Source: Mangrovimonas sp. ST2L15
GTDB taxonomy: Bacteria > Bacteroidota > Bacteroidia > Flavobacteriales > Flavobacteriaceae
DNA: 64,000 bases
Direction: 5' to 3'
NCBI RefSeq assembly: GCF_001280515.1
Contig: NZ_LBIQ01000030.1
Location: 1,630,501 to 1,694,500 of the forward strand
A model generated the notes under the pieces. That model saw nothing but the letters and a program-made list of their open reading frames with translations, had not been told where the DNA came from and did no database searches. How positions within the stretch are numbered: the first letter of the stretch is position 1; each line of letters starts with the position of its first letter. The position numbers and the translations under genes were made by a program. This document shows, piece after piece, positions 9,301 through 17,354 of this stretch.

Positions 9301-9972
9301 AGGAGCGAATTGCTCAACAACAGGGCCTTTTACAAAAGCGACGTTGTCTTTATATGCTGAAACGATATCGTTAGGATTGGTTTCAGAAGTTTTACGAATC
9401 ATTTTAAATAATGATGTCGGTTTTTCTTCTCCATCAATAACAAAAGTTCCGTTGAAAATTTTGTGACGACAGTGCTCACTGTTTACTTGTGAGAAACCGA
9501 ACACTTCAGAATCGGTTAGCGGGCGACCAATTTTTTCAGAAACACCTTCTAAGTAAGCTACTTCTTCATCACTTAAAGAAAGCCCTTCCTGAATGTTGTA
9601 AGCCGCAATATCTTCAATATTCAGAATAGGTTCTGGCTTGATATCTATTGTGAATGATTCTTGGTTTAATCCGTTGAATTTTTCTGAAATCATTGGATCA
9701 TACCCTTTGAAGTCTTCAGAAACAGCTTCGAATTCCTCAATTCGAATGATGTCTGAAATCCCCATGTTTTGAGTGATTTCTACAGCATTGGTACTCCAAG
9801 GCGTAATCATGGCCGCACGCGGTCCAACAAAAAAAGCATCCAAAGATGCTTGTTCTATTTTAGGTTGGTTGCCAAATAACCAGACCAACTTGGAGATGGT
9901 TTCTGTCGATAATTCTTTTGTTGTTTGAACAGCAAAAACGGTGCTGTTTGCGTTTCCAAAGAAATGAATCAT
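6310..9972 (-). CDS. purL: Phosphoribosylformylglycinamidine synthase
   Basis: 1220 aa, the long single-chain form. It makes FGAM from FGAR, ATP and glutamine in de novo purine synthesis, in the cytoplasm. The N-terminal PurS-like part is followed by two AIRS-like ATP-binding halves (SEHCRHKIFNG, KAETHNFPTTVEPFNGAATGSGG, HDHGAGGHLN) and a C-terminal class I glutaminase domain with GICNGCQ, where Cys1069 is the expected nucleophile, plus the downstream ISHGEGKF and PHIERS segments. All major motifs are intact. It stands alone, with its own terminator and no other pur gene beside it; purB is about 44 kb away. Confidence 0.97.
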   Translation of the reverse strand: MIHFFGNANSTVFAVQTTKELSTETISKLVWLFGNQPKIEQASLDAFFVGPRAAMITPWSTNAVEITQNMGISDIIRIEEFEAVSEDFKGYDPMISEKFNGLNQESFTIDIKPEPILNIEDIAAYNIQEGLSLSDEEVAYLEGVSEKIGRPLTDSEVFGFSQVNSEHCRHKIFNGTFVIDGEEKPTSLFKMIRKTSETNPNDIVSAYKDNVAFVKGPVVEQFAPKTADKPDFYETKEFESVISLKAETHNFPTTVEPFNGAATGSGGEIRDRLAGGKGSLPLAGTAVYMTSYSRLEENRPWEQAMDERKWLYQTPMDILIKASNGASDFGNKFGQPLICGSVLTFEHEEDARKLGFDKVIMQAGGIGYGKADQALKATPKVGDKVVILGGENYRIGMGGAAVSSADTGEFESGIELNAVQRSNPEMQKRAANAVRGMVESDENYIVSIHDHGAGGHLNCLSELVEETGGHIDLDKLPVGDPTLSDKEIIGNESQERMGLVIAEKHIETLQKIADRERSPMYTVGDVTGNHRFTFESKTNGHKPMDLAMDDMFGSSPKTYMHDKKVARNYADVAYNKENFYDYLDQLLQLEAVASKDWLTNKVDRCVGGKVAKQQCVGPLQIPLNNVGVMALDYKGKEGIATSIGHSPISGLINPVAGSRNSITEALTNIIWAPLKDGLQNVSLSANWMWPCKNEGEDARLYEAVEAVSEFAIDLGINVPTGKDSLSMKQKYPNEEVIAPGTVIISAAANCIDINKVVEPVFQKGAGDVYYINLSQDNFKLGGSSFAQIVNKIGNDTPNVQSAGYVKNVFNTIQQLILDGQIVAGHDVASGGLITTLLELCFADNNLGAELDITALAENDSFKVLFAENAGLVIQSKDASIEAVLSAANIDFFNIGKVTESDTLSVINNTDVFTMTVSRLRDMWYKTSFLLDQKQTANGLAQDRYDNYKNQPLQYTFPSHFTGKLPVIDASKPRPKAAILREKGSNSEREMANAMYLAGFDVKDVHMTDLISGRETLEDIQFLGAVGGFSNSDVLGSAKGWAGAIKYNEKANEVIKNFFKREDTLSVGICNGCQLWMELELINPEHEVHGKMVHNNSHKHESAFTSVTIQENNSVMLSSLAGNTLGVWISHGEGKFNLPKSEDQYNIVGKYAYAEYPHNPNGSDYNTAMMCDSTGRHLVTMPHIERSTFQWNWAHYPKNRKDEVSPWVEAFVNAREWIEKI

Positions 9973-10074
9973 TATATGTCGATTATAGGTGTGTTTTAAA
10001 AGGGCAAAAATACGCTTTTATTTTAGATTGATAATGCTCCTTTTTTAAATTTTAATTGGATTATTAACAGCTTT

Positions 10075-10935
10075 TCAAAAGTATTTTTTGAGAATGGAAA
10101 CTACCGATCCATGATAGGAGCGACCAAAAAGATTTAAATGAACCAGTAAATAATACAATTGATAAATCTCTATTTTTAATTCTGATTTTGAGGATGCTGC
10201 ATCACTTTCATAGTAAGCTTCGTAAAAATGTTCTCCAAAACCCCCAAATAATTTGGTCATAGCAATATCTACTTCTTTGTCTCCATAATAAATGGCAGGA
10301 TCAATAAGGTAGGGAGTGCCATTTTCTGAAATTAAAAAATTACCACTCCATAAGTCGCCATGAAGTAGGGATGGGGTTACATCTTTTAATAAGGGCTCCA
10401 GAGTTATACTCATTTGGTTTTCGGGAGGACAGTCACTATTTGTTAACACCCCTTTATTCTTAGCTAATCGTAATTGAGGTAACAACCTTTCTTGAAGATA
10501 AAAGTCTTTCCAATTATGATGCTCTTGATTAGATTGAGGTAAGCTACCGATGAAATTATCAGAATCTAATCCAAATGACTTTGAAGTTCTTTGGTGTAAT
10601 GCAGCTAATTGTTTTCCCAAGGAGGACAGGTCTTTACTAGTTGGTGCTTTTGTTTCAATAAATTCCATGAGTAGAAATGAACGATGTTCAAATTGATCGC
10701 AAGCAATAATTTTAGGGGTAGCTATGATGTTGGTTTTATCGATTGATTCCAAACCTAGTTTTTCGGCTTGAAACATGTGCAAGGCTTGAGGGGATTGGTG
10801 GCTTTTTAAAAAATAATTATCAGAATCGGTTTCAATTTTAAATGCTTGAGAAATATCACCGCCAGATAAGGCTAGGAATTGTTTTATATCTTTCTGGAGA
10901 ATGTTTTCAATAAAGAATTTAAAATTTGAATTCAT
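10075..10935 (-). CDS. Fructosamine kinase / ketosamine-3-kinase family protein
   Basis: 286 aa from ATG at 10935. An upstream in-frame ATG at 10971 lies inside the terminator hairpin of the preceding gene, so I reject it. The aminoglycoside-phosphotransferase-like fold is marked by the N-terminal LSGGDISQAF, the catalytic-loop-type HGDLWSGN (192-199) and the metal-binding DPAIYYGDKEVDIAMT (from 212), all characteristic of the fructosamine kinase family. Members phosphorylate sugars attached to amines and so help undo glycation; bacterial substrates are less certain. It lies between purL and a secreted nuclease gene, all on the same strand, with no sign of functional coupling. Confidence 0.88.
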   Translation of the reverse strand: MNSNFKFFIENILQKDIKQFLALSGGDISQAFKIETDSDNYFLKSHQSPQALHMFQAEKLGLESIDKTNIIATPKIIACDQFEHRSFLLMEFIETKAPTSKDLSSLGKQLAALHQRTSKSFGLDSDNFIGSLPQSNQEHHNWKDFYLQERLLPQLRLAKNKGVLTNSDCPPENQMSITLEPLLKDVTPSLLHGDLWSGNFLISENGTPYLIDPAIYYGDKEVDIAMTKLFGGFGEHFYEAYYESDAASSKSELKIEIYQLYYLLVHLNLFGRSYHGSVVSILKKYF

Positions 10936-10952
10936 AGTGTAAACGAATAAAC

Positions 10953-10985
10953 AAAAAAGGCTATCAAACAATGATAGCCTTTTTT
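10953..10985 (-). terminator. Intrinsic terminator of the secreted endonuclease gene
   Basis: The stem AAAAAAGGCTATCA / TGATAGCCTTTTTT has a 5-nt loop. It sits 17 nt after the nuclease stop on the minus strand and ends in a T run. Confidence 0.85.
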
Positions 10986-11001
10986 AATTTATATAAGAGC
11001 T

Positions 11002-12888
11002 TTATTTTTTTACTAATTTTTTGGTAACACTTTGCCCTTCAATGTTGAGTTTTAAAATATAAATACCTTGAGGTAGATTTTGTACCATGATGGTTCCTGT
11101 TTTACTAATTCCTTTCAAAACCTGTTTTCCTAGTATGTTATAGATACTATAATCAAAGGTTTTGTTGGTATCGATATTTAGGGTGTTGCCAGAAACCGGA
11201 TTGGGGTAAATTTTGATGGTTTTGGAAGTAAACTCTGTAGTTCCCAAAGTTTGGGTATGACTTCCTAAATCATCACAAGTATCTTGTGCGTAAGAATCCC
11301 ATTCATTCAGGTCAAAAGTTGTTGAAGGACCACTTACTGTAGATTTTCTAACCAAAGTGGTGTTTTGTGCAAATGTGGAATCGTCTCCCAACGTACCGAT
11401 GATATCTATCAGTACATCATTTTTAAACAAACCAATAGCATCATTGCCGTTGAACCCCGTGATTGTGTTATTCAAATCATCATATTCTGAAGAGCATATA
11501 GTTGCGCTTCCGTTGGCAATAACATAAACATCTCCTTGGGTTATTTGGGCATTGGCAGGGAAACTATAAGTTGCCGTCCAGCCACTGTTACCATTACTGC
11601 TTAATTTCAAGGTGTACATAGAAAGGTCGTCGATAGTGACGCCTGTGAAATTGGCTATTTCAAGGGCTTTATTATTGCCTCCTCCTTCAATATATTCTGA
11701 GAAGAATAAATCTTCGTCTCCAGAAGATCCATTATTGGTTGTTGTTTCACAAACTTCATTGCTTCCTACCGATTCATTGCCAGCAGCATCTTTGGCTTTT
11801 ACCGTAAAGCAATAGGTGGTGTTTGGGCTCAAAGAAGTGGCAGTTGTGCTTGTTGTGGCATTTGAAAAGGCATAGACGCCATCTATGTAAATATCATAAA
11901 CCGTTACAGCAACATTATCTGTTGACGCGTCCCAGTTTAAATCAACACTGTTGTCAGTAGGATTGCTTGTAGCCAAATTGGATGGGGCAGAAGGAGCTTC
12001 TGTATCTGTAGTGTTGCTCCATATTTGAGCTACAAATTCTGGATGATCGATAAATGGATTTCGGTTGTTTTGATAAGTAAAAAGCGCATTATTTCTATCA
12101 ATCTCTTTTTGGGAAACAGGATCGTTGTTATGCCAATTCAATAAAATGGCTAAAAACGGTTCAGCAAAAACATTGTTGTTGCTTCCATCAAACATATCAA
12201 AAGCTCCCCAGGCATCTATTTGATCTTCATATCGTGTGGCAAAGTAGAAATAAATACGGGCTATATCCCCTTTAAATTCATCAATAGGTTCAAAAACAGT
12301 TCCAGTATATCCAGCAGAAATACCACTGTTTAGATTTCCTCCCAATTTTGACCCGTTCATGGTCGGATTCGAAATACCACTTTGGGACACCAATTGATTG
12401 TCGTCAACTACTCCAAAGGGGTAATTGCTTCTGAAACCGTTAACACGGCCATCCGTAGGTAATAAATTGTGGCCATCGCTATACATGGGCATTGCGTCGT
12501 TAAAAACCGATTTGGGGATGACGTGCTCCTTGTTGTAACAATCACCTTCAGAAGAATAATTGCCACACTCATTGGTAACAGGAGTAAAATTGTAGGGATC
12601 CATTCCGGAAGGGTTTTCAGAATAGACATCTAAAATGGAATTATCATTTTCATAGCTATCATAAACATCCAGGTCATTGTCAGCAATAAAGGCATCCATG
12701 GCGCTGTAGTCTTGGGCATTATGAAGATATTCAGTATCAAGTCCATCATTCGTATTATTTATGATGGCCTTTAATTGTGATTTCAATTCAAATCCGGTTC
12801 CTATTGCCGAATCATAATATCCAGCCGGTTCTTGGGAGAAACCAAAAAGAGAGATAAGTAAAAATGTAAAAAGGTAAATATGTTTCAT
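11002..12888 (-). CDS. Secreted endonuclease I-type nuclease with FN3, lamin-tail and T9SS domains
   Basis: 628 aa. A signal peptide (ends near FGFSQ) precedes an endonuclease I domain (about 30-290) with the CYNKEHVIPKS and DGHNLLPTDGRVN motifs, where His122 and the following His/Asn residues form the usual metal-dependent His-Asn centre. Next come a fibronectin type III domain (about 297-385), a lamin-tail-like domain (about 390-520, FFSEYIEGGGNNKALEI) and a type A T9SS sorting domain (about 555-628, IYPNPVSGNTLNI... LPQGIYILKL). It probably degrades extracellular DNA at or beyond the cell surface for nutrient use or biofilm remodelling. It ends in its own terminator. Confidence 0.9.
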   Translation of the reverse strand: MKHIYLFTFLLISLFGFSQEPAGYYDSAIGTGFELKSQLKAIINNTNDGLDTEYLHNAQDYSAMDAFIADNDLDVYDSYENDNSILDVYSENPSGMDPYNFTPVTNECGNYSSEGDCYNKEHVIPKSVFNDAMPMYSDGHNLLPTDGRVNGFRSNYPFGVVDDNQLVSQSGISNPTMNGSKLGGNLNSGISAGYTGTVFEPIDEFKGDIARIYFYFATRYEDQIDAWGAFDMFDGSNNNVFAEPFLAILLNWHNNDPVSQKEIDRNNALFTYQNNRNPFIDHPEFVAQIWSNTTDTEAPSAPSNLATSNPTDNSVDLNWDASTDNVAVTVYDIYIDGVYAFSNATTSTTATSLSPNTTYCFTVKAKDAAGNESVGSNEVCETTTNNGSSGDEDLFFSEYIEGGGNNKALEIANFTGVTIDDLSMYTLKLSSNGNSGWTATYSFPANAQITQGDVYVIANGSATICSSEYDDLNNTITGFNGNDAIGLFKNDVLIDIIGTLGDDSTFAQNTTLVRKSTVSGPSTTFDLNEWDSYAQDTCDDLGSHTQTLGTTEFTSKTIKIYPNPVSGNTLNIDTNKTFDYSIYNILGKQVLKGISKTGTIMVQNLPQGIYILKLNIEGQSVTKKLVKK

Positions 12889-12893
12889 TCAAT

Positions 12894-14108
12894 TTATTTT
12901 TTTCTTTCTAATAAAGCCATGTAAAACCCATCATAACCAGATGTGTGGGATAAAATTTTATGGTCTTCAACAAAGGTAAAGTCTTTTCCCAATTCCGATG
13001 TTAAGAATCTGTCAACTTGCTCTTGATTTTCAGATGGTAGAATGGAACAGGTAGCATAAACCATTTTGCCACCTTTTTTGACCATTCTGGCATAATTCTG
13101 AAGGATATCTTGTTGGGTATTTTTAATGCGATCCAAAAACTCTGGTTCCAATTTCCACTTGGCATCAGGGTTTCTTCTCAAAACACCTAAACCGGAACAT
13201 GGTGCATCAATCAAAACGCGATCTGCCTTATCATATAATTTTTTAATGGTTTTGGTAGATTCAATGACTCGGGTTTCAATATTATGGGCGCCATTGCGTT
13301 TGGCTCGACGTTTAAGTTCAGCCAATTTGTTACCATAAATATCCATTGAAATGATTTGTCCCTTGTTCTCCATTAAGCTGGCTAAATGTAAACTTTTACC
13401 TCCAGCTCCTGCACAAGTATCGACAACGCGCATGCCTGGTTGTGCATCCAATAAATCAGCAACTAGTTGTGAGGAAGCATCTTGTACTTCAAACCAACCA
13501 TTTTTAAAAGCCTCGGTAGCGAAAACATTGGCTCGTTCTTTTAGTTTTAATGCTAAAGGAAAGCCGAAAATAGTTTCAGTTTCTATGCCTTCGGTCTGAA
13601 GTTTAAGTTGTAGGTCTTTGATGTTGGTTTTAAGTGTGTTGACTCTTAAAATCACATCAGCCTGTTCGTTTAAAGCAGCCAATTCTTTGTTCCATGAAGC
13701 TTCTCCTAATTCTTTTTCACCTAGAGCATCCAACCAATCGGGAATGGATTCCCTGAATTTTCTAATCTTAGAAAGCTCATCAAATTTCCCTTTAATTTTT
13801 CGGCTCGGTGTGCCTTCAAAATACTTCCAATCTGGAAGCTTGATACCTCTTAAAGTAGCCCAAACCGCAAACATGCGCCAAAGGTTATCACGATCAAAAG
13901 GCTCTTTAACTTCGGCTATTTCAGCGTACAGGCGTTTCCATCTCACTATGTCATAAGTCGTTTCTGCAATAAAAGAGCGATCCCGACTTCCCCAGCGTTT
14001 GTCACGCTTTAAAAGTTCTTGTATCACCTTATCGGCATATTCTCCTTCATTAAAAATTTTGGTAAGGCCATCTATAACGGCAAAGCAAAGATTTCGATGT
14101 AATCGCAT
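12894..14108 (-). CDS. RsmB/NOP family 16S rRNA cytosine-C5 methyltransferase
   Basis: 404 aa. The N-terminal NusB-like helical region is followed by a Rossmann methyltransferase domain with SAM motif I DTCAGAGGKS (230-239), DAPCSGLG (Cys304) and YATCS (Cys354). The two cysteines are the release/nucleophile pair of RNA m5C methyltransferases. The substrate is most likely 16S rRNA (C967 in E. coli numbering) but other RNAs cannot be excluded. It lies only 5 nt upstream of the nuclease start on the same strand, so the two may share a transcript. Confidence 0.88.
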   Translation of the reverse strand: MRLHRNLCFAVIDGLTKIFNEGEYADKVIQELLKRDKRWGSRDRSFIAETTYDIVRWKRLYAEIAEVKEPFDRDNLWRMFAVWATLRGIKLPDWKYFEGTPSRKIKGKFDELSKIRKFRESIPDWLDALGEKELGEASWNKELAALNEQADVILRVNTLKTNIKDLQLKLQTEGIETETIFGFPLALKLKERANVFATEAFKNGWFEVQDASSQLVADLLDAQPGMRVVDTCAGAGGKSLHLASLMENKGQIISMDIYGNKLAELKRRAKRNGAHNIETRVIESTKTIKKLYDKADRVLIDAPCSGLGVLRRNPDAKWKLEPEFLDRIKNTQQDILQNYARMVKKGGKMVYATCSILPSENQEQVDRFLTSELGKDFTFVEDHKILSHTSGYDGFYMALLERKK

Positions 14109-14268
14109 GATAAAAAATTAGGGAGCAAAGGTAATGTTTTTATTGGTTGATATATAATGGAATGCTTATCGAGTTGTATCAAGAAATATTAAGAAAATGC
14201 TGAGGATTAAAACAAATAGATGCTCAATTCTTTTTGGGATTAAAAAATAAGGTTTCTCTAGGGTTACG

Positions 14269-14296
14269 GTATGGCTGCGGTATGGATAATGTATGG
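14269..14296. promoter_or_regulatory. Three GTATGG repeats at 11-bp period in a divergent intergenic region
   Basis: GTATGG occurs at 14269, 14280 and 14291, an exact 11 bp period. The repeats lie in the 365 bp gap (14109-14473) between the divergent methyltransferase and BNR lipoprotein genes. A helically phased repeat suggests a binding site for a protein. Nothing else coding is convincing in this gap. Confidence 0.35.
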
Positions 14297-14405
14297 AAAA
14301 TGTTTTTTGGTGATTTGTATCATAACCAGCAAAATTGACGGAAAAAAGGCGATATGTAACAAAATCCATGCTGATGAAGAGAACCGACCCAAGCGAGATT
14401 TTTAG

Positions 14406-14434
14406 TTGTTTTTAAGTTTTTTGGGGTATCTTAG
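14406..14434 (+). promoter_or_regulatory. Possible promoter of the BNR-repeat lipoprotein gene
   Basis: TTG at 14406-14408, an 18-nt spacer and TATCTTAG at 14427-14434 approximate the Bacteroidota TTTG/TAnnTTTG pattern, with one mismatch in the -7 element. This leaves a leader of about 30 nt before the ATG at 14474. Confidence 0.3.
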
Positions 14435-14473
14435 GTTCTCGGAAGTTTTCTATTTTTAGACAAAATTTGGAAT

Positions 14474-15523
14474 ATGAAAGTTATTGTGTTTATTGGTATA
14501 CTGTTTGTTTTTGCTGTTGGTTGTCAAGAAAAAAAGAAACCAATCCAGCCTAGGAGTTTTACAACCGTTGTTGCAGAACCCTTTTTAGAAGATTCCACAT
14601 TGAGTATTAGAGCCATAGATATTATGGATGTAAATAGTGTTGCGTTTGCAGCGAACAATAATACTTATGGTTTGTACAACATCAGTAAAGATGAAGTATT
14701 ACGATCTCAGGTAAATCAGGATTCATTATCATTGGAATTCAGAAGTATGGCAAATAATGGTGTTGATGTTTTTATTATGAGTGTGGGAAGTCCGGGATTG
14801 CTATTTAAAACGGGAGATGCGGGTAAGATGGAGCTGGTTTATAAAGAAGACGATCCAAAAACCTTTTATGATTCCATGGAGTTCTGGAACACAAATGAAG
14901 GGATTGCTATTGGTGATGCCACCGATGATTGTCTAAGTGTGATTATCACTAGAGATGGCGGTAATACTTGGACTAAATTATCTTGTGATCTTTTACCTGC
15001 TGGAAAAGCGAACGAAGGTGCCTTTGCCGCCAGTAACACAAACATTGCAATTGTGGGAGACCAAACTTGGGTGGCTACTACCATGGGACGTGTTTATTAT
15101 TCGCCAGATAAAGGACATACATGGAAGGTTTATGATACTCCTATTGTCAAGAAAAAGGAAACGGAAGGCATTTATTCTATGGATTTTTATGATGCCTTAA
15201 ACGGTTTAGCCATAGGTGGCGATTATACCCAGCCCGATCAAAATACAGCCAATAAAATCCGGACTAAAGATGGTGGTAAAACATGGGAATTGGTTGGCGC
15301 AAATGAAGGCCCAGGTTATAGAAGTTGTGTGCAGTATGTACCTAATAGGGAAGGGAAGGAATTGGTGGCCATAGGTTTTAAGGGTATTGATTTCTCCAAT
15401 GATGGTGGTAGCAGTTGGAATCACTTAAGCGATGATGGCTTTTATACGATACGTTTTTTAAATGACTCTATAGCCTATGCTGCCGGTAGAGGTAGGATAA
15501 GTAAACTGACTTTTAAGGAATAA
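14474..15523 (+). CDS. BNR/Asp-box beta-propeller lipoprotein (HCF136-like)
   Basis: 349 aa. The N-terminus is a lipoprotein signal (FVFAVGCQEKK), with Cys17 the probable lipidated residue. The rest is a beta-propeller with repeated Asp-box motifs (TRDGGNTWTKL, SPDKGHTWKVY, TKDGGKTWELV, SNDGGSSWNHL), the pattern of Ycf48/HCF136-like and sialidase-type propellers. Database entries for this family in flavobacteria are often labelled oxidoreductase, but no cofactor motif supports that. A periplasmic or surface binding/assembly role is more likely. It ends at a bidirectional terminator facing the sigma-factor operon. Confidence 0.75.
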   Translation: MKVIVFIGILFVFAVGCQEKKKPIQPRSFTTVVAEPFLEDSTLSIRAIDIMDVNSVAFAANNNTYGLYNISKDEVLRSQVNQDSLSLEFRSMANNGVDVFIMSVGSPGLLFKTGDAGKMELVYKEDDPKTFYDSMEFWNTNEGIAIGDATDDCLSVIITRDGGNTWTKLSCDLLPAGKANEGAFAASNTNIAIVGDQTWVATTMGRVYYSPDKGHTWKVYDTPIVKKKETEGIYSMDFYDALNGLAIGGDYTQPDQNTANKIRTKDGGKTWELVGANEGPGYRSCVQYVPNREGKELVAIGFKGIDFSNDGGSSWNHLSDDGFYTIRFLNDSIAYAAGRGRISKLTFKE

Positions 15524-15552
15524 AAAAAAGCAGCTTTTAAGCTGCTTTTTTT
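15522..15552. terminator. Bidirectional terminator between convergent genes
   Basis: The stem AAGCAGCTT-TT-AAGCTGCTT (15528-15547) is flanked by A and T runs. It serves both the BNR lipoprotein (+) and the sigma-operon (-) transcripts, and overlaps both stop codons by 1-2 nt. Confidence 0.9.
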
Positions 15553-15988
15553 AGTTTTGTCCCTGGTGTCTACGTTTCTTGAATTCGTTGAACATTTTAT
15601 GTCTAAATTCATCTTCGGCCTTTTTAAGTAATAATATTTTATTGGCCGATAAAACACTCTGCAGGTCGTTTACATAAGTTTCAAGAGCGTCATGTTTCTC
15701 TTTTTCTAGGGCAATTATTTCCCTTAGACGTTTTTTAGATTCACTTTCTGATAGAGTCTCTATTCCTTCAAAATTTCGGGAATCAGACATTTTTTTTCTG
15801 AGGGTGTTGAACTTTTCTTCAAAGTCATTATAAATAGGCCAAAACTTTTCAGCTTCTGCCTTAGATAAATTTAACTTCTCGGTGAGGAATGCCACCTTAA
15901 GGGTTTTAATTTTTTCCCAATCCATTTTTTGCGCTTGAGTGTAAGCGACTGTCATTAGAAAGAAAATAAAAATTATTAGTCGTTTCAT
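15551..15988 (-). CDS. Periplasmic sensor-like protein of ECF sigma operon
   Basis: 145 aa from ATG at 15988. A longer frame to 16030 would overlap the upstream gene, and the signal peptide MKRLIIFIFFLMTVAYTQAQ fits the shorter start. The mature part is helical and highly charged (LNLSKAEAEKFWPIYNDFEEKF, ALEKEKHDALETYV), resembling Spy/CpxP-type periplasmic helical proteins. Flavobacterial homologues are usually called sensor of ECF-type sigma factor. It is the last gene of the sigma/anti-sigma operon, starting 1 nt after the anti-sigma stop, which implies translational coupling. Confidence 0.7.
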   Translation of the reverse strand: MKRLIIFIFFLMTVAYTQAQKMDWEKIKTLKVAFLTEKLNLSKAEAEKFWPIYNDFEEKFNTLRKKMSDSRNFEGIETLSESESKKRLREIIALEKEKHDALETYVNDLQSVLSANKILLLKKAEDEFRHKMFNEFKKRRHQGQN

Positions 15989-15989
15989 G

Positions 15990-16490
15990 TTATTGTTCTT
16001 CTTGAATAAGGTCTTCAATATCTGTTGCATTTAATAAATAATCCTCCAATTGGTCATCATTGACAACTTGCTCTAAAATAGAGGATGAAAGTTCATCATA
16101 ATCAGATACCATTGTTTCCCATTGTAATTTATCTTCTTGATTTAAGAGATAGGTTTCCAAGGTTAGGGTATCAATATCCCCGAAAGTAACAGCATTTTTT
16201 TGAAAAATGGAAAGGTTCATTAAAATCAATACACTGGCAGCAATACTGATAGTACTAATAATAACTTTTCTATTGAAAAGCGAAATAACTTTAGGGGCTT
16301 GTTTGTTTTTATGGGTAGGGACTTGAAATTCAAAATGTTCCAAGTAATTTTCAGGGATTTGAAAACCAGAATCTGAAATCTTTGATTTCAGTTTGACCAA
16401 GTCCATGACTTGCTCTTCAAGTTCTTCAAAATAATTTTGAGGAACTTTAAAAGGACCATTTTGAGTTTTATGTAATTTATTTAATTCCAT
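15990..16490 (-). CDS. Membrane anti-sigma factor-like protein
   Basis: 166 aa. The N-terminal cytoplasmic part contains two short related motifs (FKVPQNYFEELEEQV and FQIPENYLEHFEFQV), then comes one transmembrane helix (about residues 91-109, VIISTISIAASVLILMNLS), then an acidic periplasmic tail. The topology fits a single-pass anti-sigma factor. Its position between an ECF sigma gene (33 nt upstream) and a helical periplasmic protein gene (1 nt downstream) supports the role; no zinc-binding anti-sigma motif is visible. Confidence 0.65.
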   Translation of the reverse strand: MELNKLHKTQNGPFKVPQNYFEELEEQVMDLVKLKSKISDSGFQIPENYLEHFEFQVPTHKNKQAPKVISLFNRKVIISTISIAASVLILMNLSIFQKNAVTFGDIDTLTLETYLLNQEDKLQWETMVSDYDELSSSILEQVVNDDQLEDYLLNATDIEDLIQEEQ

Positions 16491-16523
16491 ACCTTATTTT
16501 TGACTTCAAATCTTTTTAAAGGT

Positions 16524-17063
16524 TTAATCTTGAGTTAAATATTCTTCTATTTTTTTAACGGCTATATGGTAAGAGGCTTTTAATGCGCCCTCACTAGTAT
16601 CTAAAATTTCGGCCATATCCTTGTACTTAATATCCTGAAAATATTTCATGTTAAAAACCAATTGTTGTTTTTCTGGTAATTTGGCTATGGCTTCCTGCAA
16701 TTGCAGTTGAATGGCATCTCCTTCAAAATACACATCCGACTTCATATTTTGGATGGCCAGAGCAGTTACTTCTTCATTGCTCATTTGAAGTTTTTTTGCT
16801 TTTTGATTGATAAATGTAATCGATTCATTGGTAGCAATACGGTACATCCATGAATAAAGCTTACTATCTCCTTTAAAGTTTTTAATATTTTGATATACTT
16901 TGATAAAGGTGTTTTGAAGGACATCATCAGCATCGTCATGTGATTTAACGATATGTCTAATATGCCAGTAGAGACGCTCCTTGTAAAGGGTAACTAATTC
17001 CTTAAAGGCAGCATCATTTTGGGATTGCAATGACTTAACTAATTTGATCTCTTCGGTCTCCAA
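16524..17063 (-). CDS. ECF-family RNA polymerase sigma factor
   Basis: 179 aa. Region 2 (about 20-85) contains DADDVLQNTFIKVYQNIKNFKGDSKLYSWMYRIATNESI split over helix boundaries, and region 4 (about 120-175) contains LPEKQQLVFNMKYFQ and MAEILDTSEGALKASYHIAVKKI. The only in-frame start in reach is TTG at 17063; an ATG at 17086 is out of frame. It heads an operon with an anti-sigma-like membrane protein and a periplasmic sensor. I did not see a GTAAC/CGTC-type autoregulatory promoter upstream. Confidence 0.92.
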   Translation of the reverse strand: METEEIKLVKSLQSQNDAAFKELVTLYKERLYWHIRHIVKSHDDADDVLQNTFIKVYQNIKNFKGDSKLYSWMYRIATNESITFINQKAKKLQMSNEEVTALAIQNMKSDVYFEGDAIQLQLQEAIAKLPEKQQLVFNMKYFQDIKYKDMAEILDTSEGALKASYHIAVKKIEEYLTQD

Positions 17064-17301
17064 AAAATTCTTTTTAATAAGACCATGGAATGTATCAAAA
17101 GTTTAATGAACTAATGCTAAATATTTATTAAAAGTCAATAGGTTGTTAAACAGGTGTTTGCGCGAATAAATACCGATTAAAAGCAAAAAAAATCGATTAA
17201 ATGTAAATTTGTCTTGGTTATAACGAAATATTGCCTTATGTTTGTTTCACCAACCTACTTAAATGACCGTTAGGCGGCCCCAAGTCTAACTGTTACCATA
17301 T

Positions 17302-17334
17302 AAAAAAGGATCAGAATTAACTGATCCTTTTTTT
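17302..17334. terminator. Terminator of the ABC exporter gene, possibly bidirectional
   Basis: The stem AAAAAAGGATCAG / CTGATCCTTTTTTT has a 6-nt loop, about 20 nt past the exporter stop on the minus strand. The T run on the plus strand is equally good, so a short plus-strand transcript from 17.2 kb could end here too. Confidence 0.8.
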
Positions 17335-17354
17335 ATTTCATTATGAATTTTCTA

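Noticed and set aside
10936-10971. Longer N-terminus of the fructosamine-kinase-like gene
   Set aside because: The extra ATG at 10971 lies within the intrinsic terminator of the preceding gene and adds an atypical leader.
14166-14369. Minus-strand frame of 67 codons in the intergenic gap
   Set aside because: No recognisable domain or signal, no promoter, and the sequence looks like non-coding AT-rich DNA.
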